Program-made: the position numbers and the translations under genes
Assembly (NCBI GenBank): GCA_003242895.1
Contig: QKMY01000019.1
Coordinates: 1-64,000 of the forward strand
Origin: Candidatus Margulisiibacteriota bacterium
Lineage (GTDB): Bacteria > Margulisbacteria > Riflemargulisbacteria > GWF2-39-127
Reading direction: 5' to 3'
Length of the DNA stretch: 64,000 bases
Part shown: positions 8,414 to 17,089 of the stretch, one piece after another
Layout: each line of letters begins with the position of its first letter
Position numbering within the stretch: the first letter of the stretch is position 1
Notes under the pieces: model-generated
What the model was told of the DNA's origin: nothing
The model's input: only the letters and a program-made list of their open reading frames with translations
The model's database searches: none

Positions 8414-10279
8414 ATGGAGATTAATAAAGGCGCAAATGATGTCTTTAGCTATTTCAATAAAGGAGTCAATAATCTCGTACAGAAATCAGAAGGGCATTTG
8501 TTTTGGAAGAAGGAATATTACGAACTAAAAAAAGAGGCACTCAAAAGCCTTACAGATTCAGATAAGGTGCCTATTTCACAGTCTTTGACGGACGAACTAT
8601 GGGATGAACTCATCAGCAAAGGCTATATAGATAATGCCGGAAGAATTGCTGATAGCATAAGGAACTCAAATGTTAGTCTTTCTCTCAATTTGTCTGATAA
8701 ATTCGGAAAATACGAAAATCAAATTTTTATTGTTTTGCAGCAAGATAATCATATATCGACGGATGAATTAAAAAAAGCTAAGGATGACAAAAATATCAGT
8801 AAAGAAGGTAAAAGTTATATAGAAGCGCTCCTTTCTAATAACGAAGATCTCTACAAATCGATGATGGATATTAAGAAAGAAAGTTTTTGGGGAAATGATA
8901 AACAGGTGTCTTTTGATGATTTTAGTGAAGTAAAGAAAAGCATAGATATTAAATCCGGTATCGCTGATTTAATCAATTATTTTAGTAAAGGGGAACAAGA
9001 AATTTCTTCAAGCGGAGTTCCTTTTTTTAAGGATTATTTTATTGATAAAAAAGCCTTAAACCGGATAACAGGGGCTGATCATAAGCCCATCGGAGAACAG
9101 AAGTCCTCTGAGATATGGGAAATGCTTGTTGGCAAGGGTTACGTTGATGGAGCCGGCAGGATATCCGGGGATGTTCGAAGTCTGGATACAAAATTTACAC
9201 TAGATATTGATAAGAAATATGATGAATACAAATCCCAGTTGTTAATTATTCTTCAGCAGGATAGTCATATTTCCCAGAAAGAACTCAATAAAGCAAAAAA
9301 CGATCCGTATTTGTCCGAGAACGCAAAGTTATTGATTAATCTCCTGCTCGATAAAAATGCGGCTCTTTATAGTGATATAAAAGCATTTGCCTCAGAAAGC
9401 CTATTGGGAAATTGGAACAATGGTGAGCTTTCTCTCGCCGACCTCTGTCAACAACAAACGGATAACAGTTCAACTACAATTGGCGTTAGTAAACTAGTGA
9501 ATGCTATTGATGCGCTCATGAACGGAGGGAAAGTTGACGTGTCAAATCTTAAGCCCGAAGAAGCTTCGATTACTTCTCAAACGGTAACTTATAGTGGGGA
9601 TGATCCTAAACTTTCTCAGATAGCGAATAAAACTATTGAAGTGACTAAAAATATTAGTAGAGGTGTGTACGGTCAAGATTATATGAATAAAACTATATCA
9701 GGAGTTATCGAGAAATCTATAAAAGAAGTTAATTTTGAGCGGAAGAATCAATCCTTGCCTTTAATTAAATTGTCTGAACAGCAGATAACCCAATATGCAA
9801 GTTGGATAATGAAGTATTCGAAAAAATACGAACTTAATCCGCTGCTGGTTACCATGTTGATCAAGAAAGAAAGTAATTTTGTTCATAAATTCCCGAATGG
9901 TATACTGAATACGTCACGTTCTGGTGCAATAGGGCTAACTCAACTCATGCCAGCAACAGCTTCAACGCTTTATGTGGACAGTAATCCTAAAAATAAAAGA
10001 ATAAACCCAAGAGATCCCGAACAAAGCATTGATGGTGGATGCCAATATTTACGGGACCAGTTGAATACTTTTAACGATCTGAAAAAAGCTCTGGGTGCTT
10101 ATAATTCAGGACCAGGTAACGTTGATAATGGATCTTACTTGAAGATTGGGGAGACCATAGACTATATGGATGTAATCTCCAATAACTATTTAAGCGGACA
10201 ATTGGAAAAAATGAATATAAATTTTGATGAGGTCGTTAATAATTATGACTTCTGGCGACATGGTTTATTGCCCGAATAG
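8414..10279 (+). CDS. lytic transglycosylase (SLT domain) with duplicated N-terminal module
   Basis: Residues about 455-600 form a goose-type lysozyme / SLT domain. The catalytic glutamate is in IKKESNF (E486), followed by GAIGLTQLMPATA and GAYNSGPGNVDNGSY, the standard substrate-cleft motifs, so peptidoglycan cleavage is expected. The N-terminus is two copies of one module, residues about 8-165 and 183-335. Both carry ELWDELISKGYIDNAGRI-like and FIVLQQDNHIS..EL.KAK segments. No signal peptide or membrane helix is visible, so export would need a non-Sec route, or the enzyme acts in the cytoplasm or on lysis. AGGGAG precedes the ATG by eight bases. Confidence 0.88.
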   Translation: MEINKGANDVFSYFNKGVNNLVQKSEGHLFWKKEYYELKKEALKSLTDSDKVPISQSLTDELWDELISKGYIDNAGRIADSIRNSNVSLSLNLSDKFGKYENQIFIVLQQDNHISTDELKKAKDDKNISKEGKSYIEALLSNNEDLYKSMMDIKKESFWGNDKQVSFDDFSEVKKSIDIKSGIADLINYFSKGEQEISSSGVPFFKDYFIDKKALNRITGADHKPIGEQKSSEIWEMLVGKGYVDGAGRISGDVRSLDTKFTLDIDKKYDEYKSQLLIILQQDSHISQKELNKAKNDPYLSENAKLLINLLLDKNAALYSDIKAFASESLLGNWNNGELSLADLCQQQTDNSSTTIGVSKLVNAIDALMNGGKVDVSNLKPEEASITSQTVTYSGDDPKLSQIANKTIEVTKNISRGVYGQDYMNKTISGVIEKSIKEVNFERKNQSLPLIKLSEQQITQYASWIMKYSKKYELNPLLVTMLIKKESNFVHKFPNGILNTSRSGAIGLTQLMPATASTLYVDSNPKNKRINPRDPEQSIDGGCQYLRDQLNTFNDLKKALGAYNSGPGNVDNGSYLKIGETIDYMDVISNNYLSGQLEKMNINFDEVVNNYDFWRHGLLPE

Positions 10280-10504
10280 TATTTGCACTTTGAGGTAGCT
10301 TTAATCTTTTTATCGAGTACTATCTTATTAATCCTATTAGCAAATCCCTCCTTTTCGAAATCTCTGTACATTTGGGGTATATGAAGTCCATAATTATTGT
10401 GTACTTCAGATTTCAACGGTAGTATATTCGCAGCTAACATTAGTTGTTGGAGCTGCTCTTGTAATATTTAATTTCTTTGTGCTGTAGGGAAATAAATTGG
10501 GGGG

Positions 10505-10921
10505 GTGGTTAATTTGAACAAGCATGTATTAACCATTATCTTTTTACTGCTTACCATAAACGTATGCGCGATAGAGCCGTCAGATATTAATATTGAAGGT
10601 AAGGCAGGCTTAGAATTGACAAAAGTTGAAAATGGACCTCTTCTTATCACACCAGCAGTTCGAGGCCTCTGGCATTTTAATGATAATATTGATTTTAAAG
10701 CTGAGATAAACGAAAATTTTTCTAATCCTAGCGGTCAGGTAGCTAGTGTGCCGAATCATCATTCCTGGTGCCTCGATTTTGGCATTTCTTATAGATTGTT
10801 TGAATCGTTTTGGGTTGAATGGCGATGGTCAAATAGAAGTTTGATTAGGGGGCATGACAGTCTCTTTTTAGAGGAATTTTCTAATAATCGCAATGTTTTA
10901 GGTCTCTATACAAAGTTTTAG
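10505..10921 (+). CDS. small outer-membrane beta-barrel-like protein
   Basis: A 138-residue secreted protein. The frame opens with GTG; a TTG nine bases later (10514) is better placed behind the G-rich GGGGGTGG and is a plausible alternative. The signal peptide is HVLTIIFLLLTINVCA. The mature part alternates polar and aromatic residues and ends in GLYTKF, a C-terminal aromatic typical of outer-membrane barrels. At about 115 mature residues it would be an 8-strand barrel or a subunit. Function unknown. It stands alone, with a GC-rich hairpin downstream. Confidence 0.6.
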   Translation: MVNLNKHVLTIIFLLLTINVCAIEPSDINIEGKAGLELTKVENGPLLITPAVRGLWHFNDNIDFKAEINENFSNPSGQVASVPNHHSWCLDFGISYRLFESFWVEWRWSNRSLIRGHDSLFLEEFSNNRNVLGLYTKF

Positions 10922-10961
10922 GAAAATGAGTTTGTTTGCATTTTCATGGTTTGAGTCATAG

Positions 10962-10982
10962 GCCCGCGAGAGGAACGCGGGC
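10962..10982. terminator. GC-rich hairpin between convergent genes
   Basis: GCCCGCG (10962-10968) and CGCGGGC (10976-10982) form a perfect 7-bp stem with a 7-base loop. This is strikingly GC-rich for this genome. No T-run follows on either strand, so it may be a non-canonical terminator or an RNA-stabilising end between the 10505 and 11007 genes. Confidence 0.45.
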
Positions 10983-11006
10983 TAATGTTAATGGACGATC
11001 ATAATC

Positions 11007-11285
11007 CTATTTGTTCAGGTAGATGTTATATTGATGATTGAACTGTCCTATATCTTTGTTTGTGAGTTGATACTTTACTAATAGTATTTCTTGATTGTCC
11101 TGCGATACTGGGGATTCAAATTCCTCTGTATTATTTTCCGAGCTTTTCTCCTCAGGAAGTATTTTTTCATTAATTATTTTGGCTTTCTTTGGCTGGGAAT
11201 GGTTGCTAAAAGGAATGTAAATCCCATATATCAATGTAGTTGCTGTAAGGAATGTTATAAGAGATACTACAATATATTTTTCCAT
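11007..11285 (-). CDS. small single-pass membrane protein
   Basis: The start at 11285 is well supported by AAGGAGG six bases upstream; the longer open frame back to 11339 is not. The 92-residue product has an N-terminal hydrophobic helix (YIVVSLITFLTATTLIYGIY) and an acidic, Glu/Ser-rich region, then a short C-terminal segment. It is probably anchored with the tail outside the cytoplasm. No family is recognised. Confidence 0.6.
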   Translation of the reverse strand: MEKYIVVSLITFLTATTLIYGIYIPFSNHSQPKKAKIINEKILPEEKSSENNTEEFESPVSQDNQEILLVKYQLTNKDIGQFNHQYNIYLNK

Positions 11286-11531
11286 ATATGCCTCCTTTTC
11301 TGTTATTGTTTTTACGCTAGGATACTCTTTCGAAGGCATATGTCAAACGATTTAAATGACTATTCGTCTGCTATAATCGCTCATAAACAGATTTATCCAG
11401 TGCATATCGTGCTTTTTTTTAATAAAATATTTACAAGATAGTTCAATTATCCTTCCGTTTTTTTTGCTCGAAAAAATTTGCACTAATCACCAAAATTAAA
11501 TTTCATTGAAAACTCAAAAGAATTATCCGGG

Positions 11532-11560
11532 TTAAAAAAGAACGGTATGTATGTTAAAAT
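11532..11560 (+). promoter_or_regulatory. candidate promoter of the GyrI-like gene
   Basis: TTAAAA (11532-11537), a 17-base spacer and TAAAAT (11555-11560), preceded by TGT (extended -10). Predicted transcription start is about 15 bases before the ATG at 11582. Confidence 0.4.
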
Positions 11561-11581
11561 TCGATATATGAGGGGCATTAG

Positions 11582-12124
11582 ATGTTAAAGCGTGTAACAT
11601 TAATAATTATGATATTATTCATGGCAGTTATTGTTTACCTGGCTTATCTTGGTTTGTTTTATAAAGTGAAATTTGTAGAGAAGGAAGTTGGTCCATTCGG
11701 GCTGGTCTATGAAAAACATGTTGGTGATTACAATGAAACGTTAAAAATACAAAAAAGGATCTATGATGCCCTTTTTAATGAGGATAAGATAGAGACATAC
11801 AAGGGATACAGAATATATTATGATGATCCTAAGAACATAGAAAGAACAGCACTCAGAAGCGAAGTCGGGTGTATTCTTGAAAATAGAAACTTGAATAACT
11901 TAGAAAACATTCGGGAAAAATACAATGTTCGAGGTTTTCCCCGTACTAAAAGTATTATAGTTGAATTTCCATTTAAGAATAAAATATCTATTTTAATTGC
12001 CGTAATGAAAATATATCCTGCGCTTCAAGGCTACTCGAATGAAAAAGGTTATAATCCGGTTCCGGCACTTGAAGTTTATGATATGACTAACAAAAAAATA
12101 ATCTATATTCAGCCGATAAAGTAA
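11582..12124 (+). CDS. membrane-anchored GyrI-like (effector-binding fold) protein
   Basis: 180 residues. An N-terminal transmembrane helix (VTLIIMILFMAVIVYLAYLGLF, residues 5-26) anchors a domain that resembles the GyrI-like / AraC effector-binding (SHS2-type) fold. Supporting features are GPFGLVYEKHVGDYNET, the pattern of the first strand and helix of that fold, the central GYRIYYDDP with RSEVGCILE, and the end VPALEVYD. The fold binds small molecules or proteins; the ligand here is unknown. A GAGGGG ribosome site lies eight bases before the ATG. Confidence is moderate because similarity is judged by eye. Confidence 0.6.
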   Translation: MLKRVTLIIMILFMAVIVYLAYLGLFYKVKFVEKEVGPFGLVYEKHVGDYNETLKIQKRIYDALFNEDKIETYKGYRIYYDDPKNIERTALRSEVGCILENRNLNNLENIREKYNVRGFPRTKSIIVEFPFKNKISILIAVMKIYPALQGYSNEKGYNPVPALEVYDMTNKKIIYIQPIK

Positions 12125-12251
12125 TTTCTTTGTTTTTCCTATAATGGCCGTTAATATTACTTCTTGCAAATAAAGGCTTGTTTATATTAATCTCCACTGC
12201 ATGAATGTCAGCATAAGATCCTGCCTGCGCAGCAATTGAAAGGAGTTTTAT

Positions 12252-12575
12252 ATGATGGCGAGCTCTCGGATTAAGAGAGAAAAAATAGTTGTTGAGAAAA
12301 CTGTTAAACTTTATTGTAAGGGGAGGCATGCTTCTCGCATTTGTTTATGTAATGAGTGCAAAGATCTGTTGTCATATGTAAAAGAGAGGATTGATAAATG
12401 CATCTATAATGAGAACAAGACTGTGTGCTCCAAGTGTAAGTTGTATTGTTACAAGCGATCGGTAAAAGAAATGATGAAGAGAATAACGAAGTATTCATCT
12501 CCCCGTATGGTTTTGTGGCATCCGATAATAACATTACGGTATATTATCGATAGCTATAAAAGCACAAATAATTAG
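12252..12575 (+). CDS. YgbA-family (nitrous oxide-stimulated promoter) protein
   Basis: 107 residues matching the YgbA_NO family. The N-terminal basic helix RIKREKIVVEKTVKLYCKG is followed by three cysteine groups (CLCNEC near 32-37, CIYNENKTVCSKC near 50-62, CYKRSVKEMM) and then the family signature YSSPRMVLWHPIITLRYIID. The cysteines probably bind metal. In E. coli ygbA belongs to the NsrR nitric-oxide regulon; whether that applies here is unknown. AAAGGAG lies six bases before the first of two consecutive ATGs. Confidence 0.88.
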   Translation: MMASSRIKREKIVVEKTVKLYCKGRHASRICLCNECKDLLSYVKERIDKCIYNENKTVCSKCKLYCYKRSVKEMMKRITKYSSPRMVLWHPIITLRYIIDSYKSTNN

Positions 12576-12822
12576 CTGGTATTATTCAACCCAGATAATC
12601 CGTTTAAAATTTCCATTAAGCACATTTTTAACAGAATAATTACTGCAATTATTTTGTCGGCTATTAATTCATCAGGATGAACCCATCGGACAGTATGACA
12701 TGAAACTCGACGAGAACCCCGATTAATTATTTGAGATTATTATGAAAACATATCGAAATACTTATAGGTAGGATAATCTTTTTTTAACCAATTAAGGTAT
12801 AAAAAATACACTGAAAGCCGTA

Positions 12823-14076
12823 ATGACGATGATAGTTACTAAAGTTATAGCAGTAAAAGATCCTGTTAAATCAACTCGGGACCCGCGAAATGGACCTAAT
12901 ATTGCCTTTTTTGGTGGAGGTACAGGGAATGGCGATCTTTTACGTACGTGTTTAGCTCAGTTGTCTTGGAACCTGAATGTTATTATTCCTACTTCTGATA
13001 ATGGCGGCAGTAGCTTGGGGATCAGAACTGTGTTGGAATCTTTTGAGCGAGGAGGCGGCCCGGCTATTGGGGACTTTCGCGCTATATTGGTTAGAATAGC
13101 CAGTTTTAATCTGGCAGGAAATCTAAATAAGGAAGTTAAGCCTATTCTTGATTTGCTTTCTTTTAGATTGGATAAAGCCGATAATGAACTGGCAAAAAAG
13201 CAATGGCTCGAAATAACCCAGGCAGCCCATCCTCTTTGGAAGCATATACCGGATGATCTGCAGCCTATTATCCATAGCGATCTTATCGAGTTTTCAAGTG
13301 TCGTTGCCAGATCAAAAAAGGAATTTAATTACCAGGGTGCATGCATCGGGAATATGTTTCTGACTGGTGCCAGACTACGAATGAACAGCTTAACCGCGGC
13401 AATATGCTTGTTCAAAAGGGTTGTTAATATTCCTTACGAGACCAAAATTATTCCAGCCATTGATTCGAATGAACCACATAATATTGCCTGTGAGTTATCG
13501 GACAAATCGATTGTTTATGGACAAAATGAGATATCGCACCCCGGGGATTTTGTGGATAAAGAATGTACTGAAATGTTACCATCGAAGATAAAACGGCTAT
13601 TTTATTATGACGAATTGAATCGGCTAATTTCACCGCCGGCTAATCCTGCTGCAATAAATGCTATCGAGAATTCTAAGCTTATCTGTTATTCGATGGGTTC
13701 TTTCTGGACGAGTATCATGCCTTCGGTAATTCTTAATGGCGTTGGGCAGCAGATTGTTCAGAATAATTGTCCTAAATTGTTAATGCTGGGAGGATGGAGT
13801 GACAGGGAAACTAACAATATGACTGCTATAGACCATATTGATGCTTTTACCAGAACTATCAGCAAAAACAATGGGATATCGTTTGATCCTAAGGATTTGG
13901 TTACTCATCTCTTATATGTTGAAGGAACAACTATTCCTGTTGATAGATGTAAAATTGAAAAAAAATATGGCATATCGGTAATTCCAGTTGAGCGGGATAT
14001 AATTAAAAGCACTCTGCGTGAACCTCGATATAGTACCGAGGAAATAATAGCGGAACTAGATAAGTTAATCGATTAA
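12823..14076 (+). CDS. CofD/YvcK-like protein
   Basis: 417 residues of the 2-phospho-L-lactate transferase (CofD) / gluconeogenesis-factor YvcK superfamily. The nucleotide loop is IAFFGGGTGNGDLL and the second motif is IPTSDNGGSSLGIR, then GPAIGDFRAIL; the C-terminal core is YSMGSFWTSIMPSVIL. It is about 100 residues longer than typical YvcK, with extra helical insertions around residues 105-165, so it belongs to a longer subgroup whose role is unclear. YvcK proteins link UDP-GlcNAc sensing to cell-wall synthesis; CofD acts in F420 synthesis, and no F420 gene is nearby. Weak ribosome site; the start could be the third codon (12829). Confidence 0.82.
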   Translation: MTMIVTKVIAVKDPVKSTRDPRNGPNIAFFGGGTGNGDLLRTCLAQLSWNLNVIIPTSDNGGSSLGIRTVLESFERGGGPAIGDFRAILVRIASFNLAGNLNKEVKPILDLLSFRLDKADNELAKKQWLEITQAAHPLWKHIPDDLQPIIHSDLIEFSSVVARSKKEFNYQGACIGNMFLTGARLRMNSLTAAICLFKRVVNIPYETKIIPAIDSNEPHNIACELSDKSIVYGQNEISHPGDFVDKECTEMLPSKIKRLFYYDELNRLISPPANPAAINAIENSKLICYSMGSFWTSIMPSVILNGVGQQIVQNNCPKLLMLGGWSDRETNNMTAIDHIDAFTRTISKNNGISFDPKDLVTHLLYVEGTTIPVDRCKIEKKYGISVIPVERDIIKSTLREPRYSTEEIIAELDKLID

Positions 14077-14090
14077 TACGATTTTTTTTG

Positions 14091-14119
14091 TTTACAAATA
14101 AATGTTCTGATGTTAAAGT
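14091..14119 (+). promoter_or_regulatory. candidate promoter of the B12 operon
   Basis: TTTACA (14091-14096), 17-base spacer, TAAAGT (14114-14119) with a TGT extension. The predicted start near 14126 lies at the left edge of the cobalamin riboswitch. Confidence 0.5.
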
Positions 14120-14125
14120 TTTTCT

Positions 14126-14260
14126 TATTAAGAAAAGGGAAATCTGGGTGTGAATCCCAAGCTGTCCCGCAACCGTTAAAGCCGGAATGCCTTCTCTTGA
14201 TGAATTTAGGGTCTTTTTGTGGGCCCATCTTAAAACTACCTTCGAGGCAAAGGGAGCTAA
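14126..14260 (+). promoter_or_regulatory. cobalamin riboswitch aptamer
   Basis: The conserved core is visible at 14137-14192: GGGAA, then GGTGTGAATCCCA, GCTGTCCCGCAACCGT and AGCCGGAATGCC, in the order and spacing of the B12-binding aptamer. It sits in the leader of a btuB-type receptor, as in many bacteria. The core is certain; the outer boundaries, especially the right one, are estimated. Confidence 0.9.
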
Positions 14261-14266
14261 ATGTGT

Positions 14267-14318
14267 TTCTCATTTTACTCTTAATTTTCAGAAGGAAAAT
14301 AAGGAGAAAAAATGAGAA
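14267..14318 (+). promoter_or_regulatory. riboswitch expression platform: hairpin burying the btuB start
   Basis: The arm 14267-14289 pairs almost perfectly with 14295-14318 around a five-base AGAAG loop: about 20 pairs, two A-A mismatches and one bulged A. The 3' arm contains the AAGGAG ribosome site (14301-14306) and the ATG (14312-14314) of btuB. This fits translational repression when cobalamin is bound. There is no T-run, so transcription termination is not indicated. Confidence 0.75.
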
Positions 14319-16252
14319 AGAATTACCTGACATTATTTTGTTTGTTTATCCTGATTATTTTTCCAGTCACGATTTTTGCCGATCAAATTCCTACTGCTAA
14401 CCGGAGTCTGGTTTTTACTTCCGAACCAATGCTTGTCGTTGCCAGACGATTGCCTGAGCATGAGTTCAACAAAAAGCATCCTGCCTCAGAAATTACTGTC
14501 ATTACAAAAAAAGAATTGAAAACCAACATTAAAAAAGTGCTTTCCAATACTCTGGATTGTTCTATTCAAAGCCAGGGTATCGGACTTAATCAGAATGTCT
14601 GTTTTCGCGGATTTTCCGATAAGGAAAATGTACTTGTTTTGCTCGATGGCGTAAAGCTCAACGATGCCCAAAATGCAACGGTGCTATGGGAAGCGATCCC
14701 CTTTGACAGTATCGAACATATTGAGATCGTCAAAGGTGCGAATGCGTTTATTTACGGCGAAGGTGCTTTGGCTGGCGCTATCAATATCGTGACAGGTAAA
14801 GCACCTAAGAGTTCCCTGCCATTTAATCTTCAAACTAATGTAACAGCCGGCAGGTATGGCTTGTCAAAGCAATACTATAATGTTGGACAACAGTTGGATA
14901 TGCTAAATTGGCATATAGCTAAGTCTCTGGTTACAGGACGTAGTGCACGAAATAACTCCGATTATAACGATGATAGCTTAAATGCAGGGATAGAGGCCAA
15001 GATTAATCCATTTACTATGACAATATCACGCTATTATACTGGCGCAAACAGTGATTTGCCAGGGGCTCTTAATTTTCAGAAATATATTTCTGATCCAGAA
15101 TTTTCTTCGTATGGAAGTACTAATAATTATCGTGAAAAACTATGGAAAACAGTTGTCAGCGGCAGGTTCGACATTGATCGAGGTCAAAATTTGAAAGTTC
15201 AATATGTTGCAAAACAGCGTTACCAGTCCAGTGATATCGGCTATGGTGCATATACCTATGACATTGGTTCTCAAGGGGTTGTTGCCGAGTATGCCGCTCC
15301 TATCGGGTTTGGTAAACTGCTTATCGGCGGGGAGTGTAATAATGACGATGTAAGCGTGAGAACATCTACCACAGCAACTAAGCGATCGATTTCTGCTTTG
15401 TATTTGAATGCTTCTATGCCGTTGAATGCCTCGCTTACTCTTAGCCTTGCAGGAAGATATGATTCGGCAGCCGTAAAATATACTAATCTCTGGGGCGGAA
15501 ATGGTCTTGAGTCCGGGAAACGTGTCATGAACGGTCTTTCTCCATATTTTGGACTTAGTTACGTTCCTGAGATGAACCACCGATTCTATGCGAATTATTC
15601 CCGAAGCTTTAAAGTCCCGCCGCTTGAGGATTTTGGAGCCGTGCTTCCTCCGTACAAATCGAATTCCAGTATTGAACCGCAGCTTTCGCATAATAATGAG
15701 ATTGGCTATCGCTATGCAGTCGAAGGGTTCAGTTCTGGGATTTCCTACTATTATATGTATTTGCCAAACGAGATCATATATAATCCTAGTTCCTGGTCTA
15801 ATGAAAATTTTGAAACCGGCCACGCCGGAGAAATAGTTGATATTGAATTGAATGTATTGTCTCATTTAACAATGAAGCTGGGATATACCAGGGATCATGG
15901 ATTAATACTTTCGGGAATGCAAAAAAATCATCATTTAGCTTATAATTATGAAAGTAAAATGCTGGCTTCCTTATCATACGAAATCGTCCCGCAATGGGTT
16001 TCAGTGTTTGAATATCATGCCTTTGGTCCCTATTATCCTATAAATGATCTGGATAATAAATATGAGCAGGGTGGCTATTCGTACTATAATTGCTCAACCT
16101 CCTATGATCTTGGATTGACTGAAATTTACGGTGGAATTGATAACATATTCAATACGAAGTACCCTGAATATATCTCGGTTAATGGTGTAAAACTTGATTA
16201 CTATCCGGCGCCAGGGCGTGAGATCTACGCCGGGGTAAGGTTCAAGCTTTAG
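14312..16252 (+). CDS. btuB: TonB-dependent vitamin B12 receptor
   Basis: 646 residues; outer-membrane transporter for cobalamin or a related corrinoid. A signal peptide (MRKNYLTLFC...IFADQ) precedes a TonB-box-like MLVVARR. The plug domain (about 55-165) contains CFRGFSDKENVLVLLDGVKL, IEHIEIVKGANAFIYGEGAL and GAINIVTGK, followed by a 22-strand-type barrel ending GVRFKL. The B12 assignment rests on the cobalamin riboswitch upstream and btuF-btuC-btuD directly downstream, not on ligand-contact residues. TonB/ExbB/ExbD are not in the window. Two cysteines in the plug (C46-type CSIQ and VCFRG) could form a disulfide. Confidence 0.92.
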   Translation: MRKNYLTLFCLFILIIFPVTIFADQIPTANRSLVFTSEPMLVVARRLPEHEFNKKHPASEITVITKKELKTNIKKVLSNTLDCSIQSQGIGLNQNVCFRGFSDKENVLVLLDGVKLNDAQNATVLWEAIPFDSIEHIEIVKGANAFIYGEGALAGAINIVTGKAPKSSLPFNLQTNVTAGRYGLSKQYYNVGQQLDMLNWHIAKSLVTGRSARNNSDYNDDSLNAGIEAKINPFTMTISRYYTGANSDLPGALNFQKYISDPEFSSYGSTNNYREKLWKTVVSGRFDIDRGQNLKVQYVAKQRYQSSDIGYGAYTYDIGSQGVVAEYAAPIGFGKLLIGGECNNDDVSVRTSTTATKRSISALYLNASMPLNASLTLSLAGRYDSAAVKYTNLWGGNGLESGKRVMNGLSPYFGLSYVPEMNHRFYANYSRSFKVPPLEDFGAVLPPYKSNSSIEPQLSHNNEIGYRYAVEGFSSGISYYYMYLPNEIIYNPSSWSNENFETGHAGEIVDIELNVLSHLTMKLGYTRDHGLILSGMQKNHHLAYNYESKMLASLSYEIVPQWVSVFEYHAFGPYYPINDLDNKYEQGGYSYYNCSTSYDLGLTEIYGGIDNIFNTKYPEYISVNGVKLDYYPAPGREIYAGVRFKL

Positions 16253-16261
16253 TTGATAAAC

Positions 16262-17089
16262 ATGAAAAACAATAGAGTCATTAAAATTTTATTCATAGTT
16301 TTTTTTCTTTTAATATCAGTTTCTTTTGCCGAGGCGAAAAACAGCCGTATTGTTTCTATGTCGCCGAATATTACTGAGATTATGTTTTTTCTGGGACAAC
16401 AGAACCACCTTGTTGGGGTAACAGCTTCGGATGATTATCCCTGTGCAGCTAAGAATATCGATAAGATCGGAGATTTCTTTAATCCTTCGTTAGAAAAGAT
16501 TATTGCTATGCAGCCGACTTATATTTTTTCGTGCAGTTCCAGCCGTCATCCGGTCTCCCTTCAGTTAGAGAAAATGGGTTATCCTATTACGGATTTTCGT
16601 GTTGATACTTTGGATGACATTTTTTCTATGATAAAAGATATTTCTCAACGGCTTGGAATTTCCTCTAACAACAAAATTGCGGTCTTGAAAGATAGAGTTA
16701 ATAACGTGAAAAAGTTGCCTCATACTAAGACAAGGAAAGTTCTGATCCTTTTCTGGGATGATCCCCTGCAAACTGTTGGAAAACGATCTTTTATAAACGA
16801 TATCGTTAAGGCTGCCGGAGGAAAGAATGTATTTGAGAATGTTGATAAAGATTATTTCCAGGTAAATGCGGAAGAAATATTCTCCAGAAAACCGGATACA
16901 GTCCTTATTGTTATGATGGATGGCAAGAGAAAAAAAATAGTTAATAATCAGGCATTACAGTCATACATAACGAAGAACCACGTGGTAGTTATTAATTCAT
17001 TAAGCACGGACCTGTTTTTGAGAGCTGGTCCACGGGTTGTTGATGCTGTTGAACAACTATCCAGAAGATTTGAGACTAATGGAAAATAG
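16262..17089 (+). CDS. btuF: cobalamin ABC transporter substrate-binding protein
   Basis: Periplasmic binding protein of the BtuF/FhuD class III type. A signal peptide (VIKILFIVFFLLISVSFAEA) is followed by SRIVSMSPNITEIMFFLGQ, the family start. GVTASDDYPCAAKNIDKIG and SLEKIIAMQPTYIF follow, and the second lobe contains DIVKAAGGKNVFENV. No lipobox is present, so it is periplasmic and soluble or anchored by an uncleaved signal. The frame is also open from a TTG at 16253, immediately after the btuB stop; the ATG at 16262 begins the signal peptide neatly. Its end overlaps btuC by 11 bases. Confidence 0.9.
   Translation: MKNNRVIKILFIVFFLLISVSFAEAKNSRIVSMSPNITEIMFFLGQQNHLVGVTASDDYPCAAKNIDKIGDFFNPSLEKIIAMQPTYIFSCSSSRHPVSLQLEKMGYPITDFRVDTLDDIFSMIKDISQRLGISSNNKIAVLKDRVNNVKKLPHTKTRKVLILFWDDPLQTVGKRSFINDIVKAAGGKNVFENVDKDYFQVNAEEIFSRKPDTVLIVMMDGKRKKIVNNQALQSYITKNHVVVINSLSTDLFLRAGPRVVDAVEQLSRRFETNGK

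Noticed and set aside
10243-10440. 65-codon minus-strand frame after the lytic transglycosylase gene
   Set aside because: No ribosome binding site, it overlaps the end of the plus-strand gene, and no family is recognised. It cannot be excluded completely.
14110-14400. Open frame of about 96 codons across the btuB leader
   Set aside because: It runs through the cobalamin riboswitch core and the start of btuB in another frame; the nucleotide conservation there is that of an RNA aptamer.
15140-15865. 241-codon minus-strand frame inside btuB
   Set aside because: It is the antisense shadow of a well-supported TonB-dependent receptor and shows no protein-like pattern.
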